From assembly GCA_903642265.1 (NCBI GenBank), contig CAHJWN010000006.1:1-64000 (forward strand): DNA of 64,000 bases. Reading direction: 5' to 3'. The position numbers and the translations under genes were made by a program. The notes below the pieces were generated by a model that did no database searches, was not told where the DNA came from, and saw only the letters and a list, made by a program, of their open reading frames with translations. Shown piece by piece: positions 36,555-44,949 of the stretch; position 1 is the first letter of the stretch; every line of letters begins with the position of its first letter. The stretch comes from Acidobacteriaceae bacterium (GTDB taxonomy: Bacteria; Acidobacteriota; Terriglobia; Terriglobales; Acidobacteriaceae).

Positions 36555-37400
36555 ATGGATCTAACACGCGAATTAGCACGCAAATCCGCTCTGCTCGCCG
36601 CCACTCTTCGAGACCTCGGGAGCGTTATGGTCGCTTACTCCGGGGGCACTGACTCTGCGTTCCTGGCCTGGTCTGCACATCGTCTACTCGGTGACAAAAT
36701 GCTGGCCGTGATCGCGGACTCCGCCTCGCTACCACGAGCGGAGCTGGCTGCCGCTCTTGCCTTTACCGATCAGCACGGTATTCCGACGCAGACCCTCCTC
36801 ACAGCAGAGCTGGAGAATCCGGACTACCAGCGCAATGATCGGCAGCGATGCTTCCACTGCAAAGACGAGCTCTTCACCCGCATGGAACAGGCCCGTTCAA
36901 CTTTGAACTTTCGCCATATAGCCTACGGCATGAACCTTGACGACAAGTCTGAGTTTCGCCCGGGTCAGCAGGCTGCTGCGAATCACAACGCGGTAGCGCC
37001 GCTCGTGACCGCAGAGCTTACCAAGCCCGAGATCCGAATGCTTGCTCGCGCTGCTGGTCTCTCGCTTGCTGAAAAGCCGGCCTCAGCCTGCCTCGCCTCT
37101 CGCATCGAATACGGAATGCCTGTGAGCCGTGAAAACCTGTGGCAGGTTGAGCAGGCGGAAGACATCCTCCATGCGCTGGGCTTTCCCCAGGTCCGGGTCC
37201 GTCATCACGGTGACCTCGCGCGCATAGAGATCGACCGCGTCGATCTGCCAAGGGCAGTCACACGCAACATTCTTGATGAGGTCACGCCAACCTTCAAAAA
37301 GCTAGGTTTCCTCTCTGTCACCCTTGATCTGGAGGGCTACCGGTCGGGTTCGATGAACGCGCTTCTTCCCGCATCGGCTATTCTCGCTTCAACCAAGTAA
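36555..37400 (+). CDS. larE: ATP-dependent sacrificial sulfur transferase LarE
   Basis: 281 residues. Seen: the PP-loop SGGTDS (29-34), RCFHCKDELF, GMNLDDKSEFRPGQQAA, and KPASACLASRIEYG with Cys179 close to the position of the sulfur-donating Cys of Lactobacillus LarE. LarE adenylates the mononucleotide intermediate and gives up its own cysteine sulfur, twice, to build the dithio form of the nickel-pincer nucleotide. Only one Cys is seen in the ACLASRI motif, pointing to the sacrificial-cysteine rather than the three-Cys iron-sulfur type. First gene of larE-larC-larB. Confidence 0.92.
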   Translation: MDLTRELARKSALLAATLRDLGSVMVAYSGGTDSAFLAWSAHRLLGDKMLAVIADSASLPRAELAAALAFTDQHGIPTQTLLTAELENPDYQRNDRQRCFHCKDELFTRMEQARSTLNFRHIAYGMNLDDKSEFRPGQQAAANHNAVAPLVTAELTKPEIRMLARAAGLSLAEKPASACLASRIEYGMPVSRENLWQVEQAEDILHALGFPQVRVRHHGDLARIEIDRVDLPRAVTRNILDEVTPTFKKLGFLSVTLDLEGYRSGSMNALLPASAILASTK

Positions 37401-37447
37401 CTTCTCGCTTTCTAAGTTCAACATCATCACTTGCCGAAGGAGGCCCT

Positions 37448-38890
37448 ATGCGCATTGCCTATCTTGACTGCTTCGCCGGCATCTCCGGCGACATGTTCCT
37501 CGGAGCGCTGATTGACGCGGGAGTCGACCCGATCGTTTTGCGCGACGCCACGGCAGCAATAAACCTTGGAGCATCACTGCGAATCGAGACAACAGACCGC
37601 AGCGGTATCTCCTGCACCAAGGTCCATGTGCTGGTGGGGACCCGCATCGCCGAGACTGCTCCACAGTCGAGCGCCTTTCCACAGCAGCAGGCTTCGGCAC
37701 CGCATACGCACCAGCCGAAGACCCAGCATCAGCACAAGACCGGCGTTCCGCATAGCCATGCTGAAGCATCCGTCCCTGCCCATGAGCATCCACACGAGCA
37801 TGGTCGCTCCTTGACGGTGATTCGCGAGTTGATCCGCAATGCCAGTCTGCCTGGCCCAGTGATCCGTACTGCGATACGCGCGTTCGAACTTCTCGGCGCT
37901 TCCGAAGCAAAAATCCACAATGTTCCCGTCGATCAAATCCATTTTCACGAGGTGGGCGCAGTCGACGCCATCGTCGACATCGTAGCCGCCTCAGCCGGCA
38001 TCCATGCTCTTGCTGCCGAAAAGTGGGTCGCGTCGCCGCTGAACGTGGGCGGCGGCATGGTCAATTGCGCACACGGCCGCTTCCCTGTTCCAGCACCCGC
38101 AACTGCTGATCTCCTACGAGGTCTACCGACTTATTCAGCGAATATCCAAATGGAGCTGGTCACTCCAACTGGGGCAGCCCTCATCCGGACGCTGGTCGAA
38201 GACCACGGTCTCACCTTCGGGGTGCAACCCGCCATGGCTATCGACCGGATCGGCTACGGCGCCGGGACGCGGGACCCTAAAGACTTTCCAAATGTTCTGC
38301 GCATCTCTGTCGGCACAAGCATTGAGCCGGAACGTTCCATGCAGCACCACCGCGAAGACGCAGACGCGAAGCAGGCAGAATCTCCCGCTCACAAGCATGA
38401 CCATCACACTGAGACCGTGACGGTTGTCGAAACGGCTCTCGACGATCTATCGCCGCAGCTTCTCGCTCATGTAGCTGAACGCGCGCTTGCTCTTGGAGCG
38501 CTCGACGTGATGCTGACACCTGTGATTATGAAGAAGGGGCGTCCAGGAACCCTCATCACGATCCTCTGCAATCCATCGGAGAGCGTAGGCATGCAGCGTC
38601 TTTTGCTGTCGGAAACGAGTACCCTTGGCGTCCGAATCCGCGAAGATCGCCGCAGCTGTTTGCAGCGCATCTTTGAAACCGTCAGCACGCCCTATGGTCC
38701 GATTCGTATCAAGATCGGCGTGCTAAATCGCCAGGTACTCAATTCGAATCCCGAGTTTGAAGATTGCCGTGAAGCCGCTGCTGTCCACAACGTCCCAGTG
38801 AAGCTGGTCCAGCAGGCAGCCGTCGCTGCTTACTTGACTCAGCCAACCCTGAAAGCTGGCGAGAGGGATACGTCGATCAGCAATGGATAA
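37448..38890 (+). CDS. larC: Nickel insertion protein LarC, single-frame form
   Basis: 480 residues; AAGGAGG 5 bases before the ATG is a strong ribosome site. LarC inserts nickel into the pyridinium dithiocarboxylate mononucleotide using CTP. Seen: AYLDCFAGISGDMFLGALIDAG, FHEVGAVDAIVDIV, SPLNVGGGMVNCAHGRFPVPAPAT, and a C-terminal VVETALDDLSPQLLAHVAE followed by VMLTPVIMKKGRPG. A His-rich metal-binding stretch (HEHPHEHG and neighbours) lies around 90-120 and a second near 300-320. In Lactobacillus plantarum larC is split into two frames joined by ribosomal frameshifting; here it is one continuous frame. Its last 8 bases overlap larB. Confidence 0.94.
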   Translation: MRIAYLDCFAGISGDMFLGALIDAGVDPIVLRDATAAINLGASLRIETTDRSGISCTKVHVLVGTRIAETAPQSSAFPQQQASAPHTHQPKTQHQHKTGVPHSHAEASVPAHEHPHEHGRSLTVIRELIRNASLPGPVIRTAIRAFELLGASEAKIHNVPVDQIHFHEVGAVDAIVDIVAASAGIHALAAEKWVASPLNVGGGMVNCAHGRFPVPAPATADLLRGLPTYSANIQMELVTPTGAALIRTLVEDHGLTFGVQPAMAIDRIGYGAGTRDPKDFPNVLRISVGTSIEPERSMQHHREDADAKQAESPAHKHDHHTETVTVVETALDDLSPQLLAHVAERALALGALDVMLTPVIMKKGRPGTLITILCNPSESVGMQRLLLSETSTLGVRIREDRRSCLQRIFETVSTPYGPIRIKIGVLNRQVLNSNPEFEDCREAAAVHNVPVKLVQQAAVAAYLTQPTLKAGERDTSISNG

Positions 38891-39653
38891 GAGCTCAATT
38901 CTCACACTGCTTGCCGCGGTTCAACGCGGTGAAACTACGCCCGAGGCAGCAATTGGCCGTCTGGCCGATCTACCGTTTGAAGACATCGGCCACACCCGCA
39001 TCGATCATCACCGGTCACTCCGTACCGGGCTGCCAGAGGTGGTCTATGCCGCGGGCAAAACACCAAGGCAGGTTGTCGAAATATTCACCCACATGGCCGC
39101 GGCAGGCACTGCAGTTTTGGCGACACGGGCATCAACGGAAACCGCGGCAGCGGTCCTTGACGCAATGCCGGCCTCCGTCCATAACGAGATAGCTCGCACA
39201 ATCACACACGGCTCTCTCGAATTGCACACCGAGGGCCCACGGCCCTGCATCGCCGTCCTTTGCGCCGGAACGAGTGACCTGCCGGTTGCTGAAGAAGCTG
39301 CGATAACTGCAGAGCATTTTGGCGTCCGGGTCATCCGCCTCTATGATGTCGGTGTAGCAGGCCTGCACCGCCTTCTCGCCGTCCGCGATCAACTAGCGGA
39401 GGCTGACTGCATCATCGTGTGTGCTGGAATGGAGGGGGCTCTGCCTTCGGTGGTTGGAGGCCTGGCTGGAGTCCCCGTCATCGCCGTTCCCACGTCCGTC
39501 GGCTATGGTGCAAGCTTTGGAGGAGCAGCCGCACTTCTCGGCATGCTCAACTCCTGTTCCCCGAATGTCTCAGTTGTGAATATTGATAATGGCTTTGGCG
39601 CAGCCTACTCCGCCACGTTGATTGCCCGGTCTGCACATAAACGCGAGTACTAG
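38883..39653 (+). CDS. larB: Pyridinium-3,5-biscarboxylate mononucleotide synthase LarB
   Basis: 256 residues. LarB carboxylates the pyridinium ring of nicotinic acid adenine dinucleotide and hydrolyses its phosphoanhydride, the first step of nickel-pincer cofactor synthesis. Seen: DHHRSLRTGLPEVVYAAGK, LCAGTSDLPVAEEA, RLYDVGVAGLHRLL, CAGMEGALPSVVGGLAG and PTSVGYGASFGG, characteristic of the AIRC/PurE-like fold. The ATG overlaps the larC stop (AATGGATAA), giving translational coupling. The stop shares bases with the convergent LuxR-type gene. Confidence 0.95.
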   Translation: MDKSSILTLLAAVQRGETTPEAAIGRLADLPFEDIGHTRIDHHRSLRTGLPEVVYAAGKTPRQVVEIFTHMAAAGTAVLATRASTETAAAVLDAMPASVHNEIARTITHGSLELHTEGPRPCIAVLCAGTSDLPVAEEAAITAEHFGVRVIRLYDVGVAGLHRLLAVRDQLAEADCIIVCAGMEGALPSVVGGLAGVPVIAVPTSVGYGASFGGAAALLGMLNSCSPNVSVVNIDNGFGAAYSATLIARSAHKREY

Positions 39654-40306
39654 GCCGTCTTTTTCCTTAATAGTTCGCCCACTTTTGCAGCCGCTTCAGC
39701 AAGATTCCGGTGGTGGATGGTAAACAGCGCCAGTTCCAGTCGGTCGGAGACGCCCGTTTTATCGTAGATGTTCCGCAGATAATTCTTGATCACCTGCTCT
39801 TTAGTGTTCAATTGCGCCGCGATGTCTTTGTTCTTGCACCCTTGAACGATCAACGCAACGATCTGCATCTCTTTTGGAGTCAGCCTGTCACGTACGCGTT
39901 CGCCCACACTGTCTGAAACCCGCATCGTCGTCACACTGGCGTAACGGACGCAGCGCAAGCCATGGGCCACCCGGCGGATCGTGTCGACCAACTCGGGTCC
40001 GGCGATGTTCCTTGAGACAACACCATCCAGTTGCGACATGACCTCTTCGCCCAGGTCTTCACTCTTCTCCGTGATCAAAATCACCCTGCTGCCCAACTGT
40101 TTGGCTTGCGCGAGCAACGAGAGCAAATCTACACGTAAGCCGGTAGAGAGCAGAATGACTGCGCCACGATTTGCTTCCACAGCAGCCAGGAGTCGCGTTG
40201 CATTGTCACATTGCGCGACAATTCGGACGTCATCTTCCATCGCCAGCAGCCTTGCAGCGCCAGCTCGAAAGATCGCCTGATTGTCACCAAGGATAAGACG
40301 GTTCAT
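39650..40306 (-). CDS. LuxR/NarL-type regulator with non-phosphorylatable receiver domain
   Basis: 218 residues from the ATG at 40306 (TGGAGA about 8 bases upstream); an in-frame start 28 codons earlier is less likely. Receiver-like domain 1-120 begins LILGDNQAIFRAGAARLL as in NarL proteins, but the phospho-acceptor Asp at the end of strand 3 is Ser54 (VILLSTGL), and the conserved Lys region reads ITEKSED. The C-terminal LuxR helix-turn-helix is intact (LTPKEMQIVALIVQGCKNKDIAAQL ... VIKNYLRNIYDK). Inferred: a DNA-binding protein not controlled by ordinary phosphotransfer. It is divergent from the receiver-flavoprotein gene 258 bases away. Confidence 0.85.
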   Translation of the reverse strand: MNRLILGDNQAIFRAGAARLLAMEDDVRIVAQCDNATRLLAAVEANRGAVILLSTGLRVDLLSLLAQAKQLGSRVILITEKSEDLGEEVMSQLDGVVSRNIAGPELVDTIRRVAHGLRCVRYASVTTMRVSDSVGERVRDRLTPKEMQIVALIVQGCKNKDIAAQLNTKEQVIKNYLRNIYDKTGVSDRLELALFTIHHRNLAEAAAKVGELLRKKTA

Positions 40307-40410
40307 AGTGTTAGTCTCCAGGGCAGTAAATGCTCCACTCGCAAACACCTTCATCGGCGGTCGTACCAAGCGGAGTTCCAATGTCTTCAATTCGTACAGG
40401 GTTCTTGCAG

Positions 40411-40438
40411 ACCGTACGGTAACGTAAGTAACGGTACC
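40411..40438. promoter_or_regulatory. Palindrome and direct repeats in the divergent promoter region
   Basis: ACCGTACGGT (40411-40420) is a perfect 10-base palindrome. It runs into two direct copies of GTAACG (40419-40424 and 40428-40433), the second continuing into GGTACC. The cluster lies about 105 bases upstream of the LuxR-type gene start and about 127 bases upstream of the flavoprotein gene. Inferred: operator for one of the regulators encoded here. Role not shown. Confidence 0.3.
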
Positions 40439-40564
40439 TAGGCAAGAACCATTTTTGAACCCTCGCTGCCTTCATACCTATCTAACGCATAGTTCCGCGG
40501 CATTTGAATAGCACTTCAGTCGTTCTCTCTCAGATCTTTTACAACAATAGTCGTATAAAGAGTC

Positions 40565-42208
40565 ATGCCCAAGCCTATCCTCCTCACCATCGACGACGAC
40601 ACCAGCGTACTCGAGGCCGTTGTTCAGGATCTTCGGCGCGAATATGGTCAGTTTTACCGGATCGTGCGCGCTGCTTCCGGCATAGCTGCGCTCGATATCT
40701 GTCGCCAGCTCAAGGAGCGCAACGAGGTTGTCGCTCTCTTCTTATCGGACCAGCGCATGCCCGGCATGACCGGCGTTGATCTGCTGCAACAGGTGATTCC
40801 GCTTTACCCCGACGCAAAGCGTGTCCTGCTGACTGCTTACGCCGACACAGAAGCCGCAATCCGCGCCATCAACTCGGCAAAAATTCATTACTACCTGAAC
40901 AAGCCTTGGGACCCGCCGGAAGAGAAGCTCTATCCCGTTCTCAACGATCTGCTCGAATCGTGGAAGCAAGGTTACAAAGCTCCCTTTGACGGTATTCGCG
41001 TCGTAGGACCGCGATTTTCGCCGGCCGATCATGCCGTCCGCGATTTCCTCTCGCGTAATCGTATCCCTTACAAATGGCTCAATCCGGATCAGAATCCTGA
41101 GTCGCTCGATCTGCTGAAAGAAAAAGGTATCGACGACTCTAAACTTCCCGTCATCCTCTTTGGCGACGGCACCGCGCTTGTTCAGCCCACGACCACAGAG
41201 ATTGCCTCCAAGGTCGGCCTTCGCACTCAGGCGCAGCAGGAGTTTTACGACGTGGTCATCGTCGGTGCCGGACCGGCGGGTCTCGCAGCTGGCGTTTACG
41301 GAGCTTCAGAAGGCCTTCGCACTCTCATCGTCGAGCCTGTAGCTCCCGGCGGTCAGGCTGGTTCAAGCTCCCGCATAGAAAACTACCTCGGCTTCCCAGA
41401 GGGTCTTTCCGGTGAAGAGCTCGGCAAGCGCGCCTTTCTTCAGGCAAATCGTCTCGGTGCCGAGTTCCTCACGCAGCGAGTCTCCTGCATTCGTTCCGAT
41501 AACCAGTACCACATCGTCAAAATGGCGGATGGCAGCGAGGTCACGTGCCACGTCTGCCTTATCGCTACCGGCGTCTCGTACTGCATGCTCGACGTGCCCG
41601 GCGCAGAACGTTTCACCGGAGCCGGTGTCTACTACGGTGCGGCGCAGACGGAGGCGCATGCCTGCGCTGACGAGATCGTTTACATCATTGGGGGAGCCAA
41701 CTCCGCCGGGCAGGCAGCCATGCACTTCTCTCGCTACGCGAATACGGTTCACCTCATCGTGCGCAGTGATTCACTCGAAAAAGGAATGTCCAAGTACCTC
41801 GTCGACCAGATCCAGTCCACCTCAAACATTGTGGTCGAGACAAGCACTCAAATCACGTCAATGAATGGCAGCGACCATCTGGAATGCGTAACGCTCTGCA
41901 CGACGCGAGGTGAGGAAGTCCGGCCTGCTTCTTCCGTTTTCATCTTCATTGGTGCAGCACCCAAGACCGATTGGCTGCCCGCCGAGATCGCGCTTGATAG
42001 CAAGGGCTTCATACTCGCCGGACCTGACCTAAAGACGATCGCACCGCAAACTCCCAAGGACCGCGATCCTTATCTGCTCGAGACCAGCATTCCCGGCATC
42101 TTCGTTGCCGGGGACGTGCGTCATGGTTCCGTGAAGCGCTGCGCGTCCGCTGTTGGCGAGGGGTCCATTGCAATTCAGTTCGTTCACCAGTACCTTGCAA
42201 CCTTGTAA
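40565..42208 (+). CDS. Response-regulator receiver fused to thioredoxin-reductase-like flavoprotein
   Basis: 547 residues. Residues 1-130 are a CheY-like receiver with all key residues: Asp10/Asp11, phospho-acceptor Asp62 (LFLSDQRMPG), Thr90 and Lys113. Residues about 140-215 look like a thioredoxin/glutaredoxin-type domain (PYKWLNPDQNPES ... LPVILFGDG) without a CxxC. Residues 225-547 are a thioredoxin-reductase-like FAD/NAD(P)H module: VVIVGAGPAGLAAGVYGASEG, PGGQAGSSSRIENYLGFPEG, YIIGGANSAGQAAMHFS, GIFVAGDVRHGSVKRCASAVGEGSIA. The redox CxxC of true thioredoxin reductases is missing. Inferred: a phosphorylation-controlled flavin oxidoreductase, probably the target of the histidine kinase encoded 40 bases downstream. 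Confidence 0.85.
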   Translation: MPKPILLTIDDDTSVLEAVVQDLRREYGQFYRIVRAASGIAALDICRQLKERNEVVALFLSDQRMPGMTGVDLLQQVIPLYPDAKRVLLTAYADTEAAIRAINSAKIHYYLNKPWDPPEEKLYPVLNDLLESWKQGYKAPFDGIRVVGPRFSPADHAVRDFLSRNRIPYKWLNPDQNPESLDLLKEKGIDDSKLPVILFGDGTALVQPTTTEIASKVGLRTQAQQEFYDVVIVGAGPAGLAAGVYGASEGLRTLIVEPVAPGGQAGSSSRIENYLGFPEGLSGEELGKRAFLQANRLGAEFLTQRVSCIRSDNQYHIVKMADGSEVTCHVCLIATGVSYCMLDVPGAERFTGAGVYYGAAQTEAHACADEIVYIIGGANSAGQAAMHFSRYANTVHLIVRSDSLEKGMSKYLVDQIQSTSNIVVETSTQITSMNGSDHLECVTLCTTRGEEVRPASSVFIFIGAAPKTDWLPAEIALDSKGFILAGPDLKTIAPQTPKDRDPYLLETSIPGIFVAGDVRHGSVKRCASAVGEGSIAIQFVHQYLATL

Positions 42209-42247
42209 GTCTCACACCCGAAAACCAATGACCGACAAACCCGTAAT

Positions 42248-43693
42248 ATGACGACCGCAGCCACAGACTTCAAATCGACTCCAGCGGTTCTGACCCCAGA
42301 GCTCGTCACGCTGCTTCACGGCGTCTCTATTCTTTCTTCGCTTAATGAAGAACAGCTAAGTTGCCTGGCCGGTGTGGACGAGCTCCATCTTTCCGAAGGG
42401 GACGTCATCATTCGTCAGGGCGAGTTTGCCGAACACTTCTTCATCATTCTGTCGGGTAGTGTCAGCGTTCTCCAGACCGTGGCGCCAGGCAAGTATGAGA
42501 ACGAATTAGTGTCTTACACGGATGGCAGCGCCTTCGGGGAACTGCCGCTGCTTGCCAATATGCCGGTTGGCGGTACGCTCCGCGTTACCAAACCCACCCA
42601 CTTGCTGCGCCTCGACGAGGACGCTTTCTGGAACCTGATGACCACCTGCCCGCAGGTTCGCAAGGCAATCCTTGGAAACATGGCTTTCCGGTTCCAGAAA
42701 TACCAGAGCATGACACTCCAGCAGGAGAAGATGGCGTCGCTCGGCACCCTTGCAGCAGGCCTCATGCATGAGCTCAATAATCCCGGAGCGGCCGCACGGC
42801 GGGCCTCGTCGCAACTTCGTCAAAATCTTGAGCGCATGCTCGAACTTGGCTCTCGCCTCAGCCGTATCAGGCTCGATCCCGAGCAGACGGAATGCCTGGC
42901 TGAGTTGAAGTCCCGAGCCATGACTCGCCACACGCCTCTCCGGATGAACTCCCTCGAACAAAGTGACGCGGAAGAAGAGCTCGCCGCCTGGATGGAGACC
43001 GCGCAGATCGAAGGCGCATGGAAGCTCGCTCCCACCCTCGCAGGAGTCGGCATTACCTCGCGCGATCTTGAATGCGCCCGCACCGAGTTCCCTGTTGATG
43101 TTCTCTCCGACTGCCTTGGCTGGCTTGAGGCCCTGATCTCGAGCATGTCGCTCGTCGGGCTGGTCGAAGACAGCATCGGCCGCATTACCGAGCTCGTTCA
43201 CGCCGTCAAATCTTACGCCTACGAAGGTAAGGGTGCGCGCCAGTCCATCAACGTCAACGACAGCATCCATGCGACGCTCATTATCCTCGCCCACAAAATG
43301 CGTGAGAAAGAAATCGTCGTGGAGCGCGAGTTCGACGACGCTCTACCTGTCATGCAGACTGAGCAGTCTGGTCTCAACCAGGTCTGGACCAACATTCTTG
43401 ATAATGCAATCGATGCCGTCGGTCCTAAGGGCGTCATTCACATCAAAACGTGGCCCGAGCAGCGCGACGCATCACAGATCATCATCAGCATTGCCGATAA
43501 CGGCCCAGGGATTCCCATTGACGTGCAGCCGCGTATCTTCGACCCCTTTTACACCACTAAGGAAGTAGGTGTCGGCACCGGACTTGGTCTCGGCATTGTG
43601 GCTCGCATTGTCGACCAGTTTGGCGGCACCATTCGCTTCTCCTCTGAGCCCGGCCGGACCGAGTTTCTTATTACTCTCCCTGTCTCGCGCTAG
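42248..43693 (+). CDS. Histidine kinase with N-terminal cNMP-binding-fold domain
   Basis: 481 residues. Residues about 20-140 are a CRP-type cyclic-nucleotide-binding fold (LHLSEGDVIIRQGEFAEHFFIILSGSVSVL), with FGELPLLANMPVGGTLRV in the phosphate cassette. Glu98 is kept, but the Arg that normally contacts the cyclic phosphate is Val107. The H-box has His174 (AAGLMHELNNP). The ATPase domain is complete: NQVWTNILDNAIDAVG, DNGPGIP and GVGTGLGLGI. There is no transmembrane segment, so it is a soluble sensor kinase. Its likely partner is the receiver-flavoprotein immediately upstream, in the same operon. Signal unknown; cAMP binding is doubtful because of the missing Arg. Confidence 0.85.
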   Translation: MTTAATDFKSTPAVLTPELVTLLHGVSILSSLNEEQLSCLAGVDELHLSEGDVIIRQGEFAEHFFIILSGSVSVLQTVAPGKYENELVSYTDGSAFGELPLLANMPVGGTLRVTKPTHLLRLDEDAFWNLMTTCPQVRKAILGNMAFRFQKYQSMTLQQEKMASLGTLAAGLMHELNNPGAAARRASSQLRQNLERMLELGSRLSRIRLDPEQTECLAELKSRAMTRHTPLRMNSLEQSDAEEELAAWMETAQIEGAWKLAPTLAGVGITSRDLECARTEFPVDVLSDCLGWLEALISSMSLVGLVEDSIGRITELVHAVKSYAYEGKGARQSINVNDSIHATLIILAHKMREKEIVVEREFDDALPVMQTEQSGLNQVWTNILDNAIDAVGPKGVIHIKTWPEQRDASQIIISIADNGPGIPIDVQPRIFDPFYTTKEVGVGTGLGLGIVARIVDQFGGTIRFSSEPGRTEFLITLPVSR

Positions 43694-43897
43694 AGCACTT
43701 CGGCTGTTATTCCGACCCACCGAGAAACTGCGTCTCTATCCTCTGTCCACCGCTTGCGAAGTGGCCCATGGTTCGCGTGGATCAGAAATCGCAATTACTA
43801 CCGCAACTTCTTTTTCAGCAACCTTTGCGAAAACGTCGCGTTTGCACAGGAGACGCCTGCGCACGTAACAAGCCAGCGCAGCAGAAAGCGGTCTCAC

Positions 43898-44254
43898 ATG
43901 AACGTCGGAAAGCTCTCCCTTCTATTCGCCGGAACGGCAACACTGCTCGCAGCGACTGGCTGCGCATCACGCCGCTACTACGCGGCACCTCCGCCGCCTC
44001 CGCCGGTTTATAGTCAGCGCCCACCACTGATCGATCTGGCAGACCGCAATGGCTTCCGCACCGGTGAATCGAACGGCGCTCGGGATGCTTACGAAGGCCG
44101 AAGCTATCAGCCGCAGCACGATCGCGCCTTCCACGACACGCCCGGATACGATCCCAACCTGGGGCCGTTCGAACCCTATCGCCATGCCTTCCGCGATGCG
44201 TACCTGCGTGGATACAGCAATGGCTTCAACCGTCAGCAGCAGCCGGTACAGTAG
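43898..44254 (+). CDS. Small lipoprotein with a proline-rich linker
   Basis: 118 residues from ATG 43898, which starts a lipoprotein signal (MNVGKLSLLFAGTATLLAATGC, lipobox ATGC). An in-frame upstream extension of 48 codons looks non-coding. After Cys22 come RRYY, a run of prolines, and two related blocks (NGFRTGESNGARDAYEGRSY and HAFRDAYLRGYSNGF), i.e. an internal repeat of the pattern FRxxxxxGxxDA/Y. Predicted to be anchored in the outer membrane. No function can be assigned. A hairpin terminator follows 15 bases after the stop. Confidence 0.6.
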   Translation: MNVGKLSLLFAGTATLLAATGCASRRYYAAPPPPPPVYSQRPPLIDLADRNGFRTGESNGARDAYEGRSYQPQHDRAFHDTPGYDPNLGPFEPYRHAFRDAYLRGYSNGFNRQQQPVQ

Positions 44255-44269
44255 TCATCAGTCACAGAT

Positions 44270-44299
44270 GCCCCACATCTCTGCTCTGAGATGTGGGGC
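44270..44299 (+). terminator. Hairpin terminator after the lipoprotein gene
   Basis: Perfect 12-base arms 44270-44281 (GCCCCACATCTC) and 44288-44299 around a 6-base loop, followed by a short CGTTT rather than a full U-tract. It lies between the lipoprotein stop and the VOC gene start at 44336, so it probably ends the upstream transcript. Confidence 0.7.
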
Positions 44300-44335
44300 C
44301 GTTTAGAATAAAGCAGCGCTTTTAGCGGAGTCCCC

Positions 44336-44758
44336 GTGTCCCTTACCCCATTTCATATCGCTTTCCCCGTCAACGACCTAGCTGAGGCTCGCCACTTCTA
44401 TGGCAACGTGCTGGGCTGTCCTGAAGGCCGCAGCGCGGCACAGTGGATCGACTTCGACCTCTTCGGTCACCAGATAGTCGCTCATCACAAACCCAGCTCA
44501 TACCCTGCGGTTCGGCACCACAATGTCGTAGACGGCCAGGACGTACCTGTTCCGCACTTTGGCGTCGTTTTGCCCATGGAGAAATGGCATATGCTCGCTG
44601 ATCGCGTACGTTCCGCTGGCATCGCATTCGTCATCAAGCCGCACGTTCGGTTCCAGGGCGAAGTCGGTGAGCAAGCGACGATGTTCTTTCTTGATCCCTC
44701 CGGAAACGCCCTCGAGTTCAAGGCGTTTGCTGATCCTTCGCAGCTTTTTGCCCACTAA
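44336..44758 (+). CDS. VOC-superfamily protein (glyoxalase/extradiol-dioxygenase fold)
   Basis: 140 residues from GTG 44336, with CGGAG about 6 bases upstream. Two beta-alpha-beta-beta-beta units are visible. The first is [28 protein letters not shown], with candidate metal ligand His7. The second begins [24 protein letters not shown], with a His, and ends [17 protein letters not shown], carrying the usual Glu ligand. Members range from glyoxalase I to antibiotic-resistance proteins and ring-cleavage dioxygenases; which applies is unknown. Likely a metal-dependent cytoplasmic enzyme. Confidence 0.78.
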   Translation: MSLTPFHIAFPVNDLAEARHFYGNVLGCPEGRSAAQWIDFDLFGHQIVAHHKPSSYPAVRHHNVVDGQDVPVPHFGVVLPMEKWHMLADRVRSAGIAFVIKPHVRFQGEVGEQATMFFLDPSGNALEFKAFADPSQLFAH

Positions 44759-44780
44759 GAAGCCCGGCCGCACCTCCGTA

Positions 44781-44924
44781 GCCACACAGCCTGGGGTTGA
44801 GCCAGTACGCGTCAGGAAGCTAAGAAGCGCATCCCGACGTTTCCCAGCGCGCGAGCCCGTGCGTCCCTATCAGCAAGCTTTTCCTCAGCTTGGCGTTGCC
44901 GGGCGGTCACCAGGCCTGTGTGGC
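44781..44924. repeat. Long-range inverted repeat in the gap before the phosphatase gene
   Basis: GCCACACAGCCTGG (44781-44794) has its reverse complement, with one extra C, at 44910-44924. The roughly 190-base gap between the convergent VOC and phosphatase genes is otherwise featureless. The arms could form the base of a large RNA stem, or be chance. Confidence 0.3.
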
Positions 44925-44949
44925 TGAAGATCCTGAATCACAGCCCGCT

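Noticed and set aside
42506..43294. Minus-strand frame of 262 codons
   Set aside because: Antisense to the histidine kinase core, which is unmistakable.
44759..44949. Possible structured RNA in the convergent gap
   Set aside because: Only one imperfect long-range inverted repeat is visible; no tRNA or known riboswitch pattern could be drawn.
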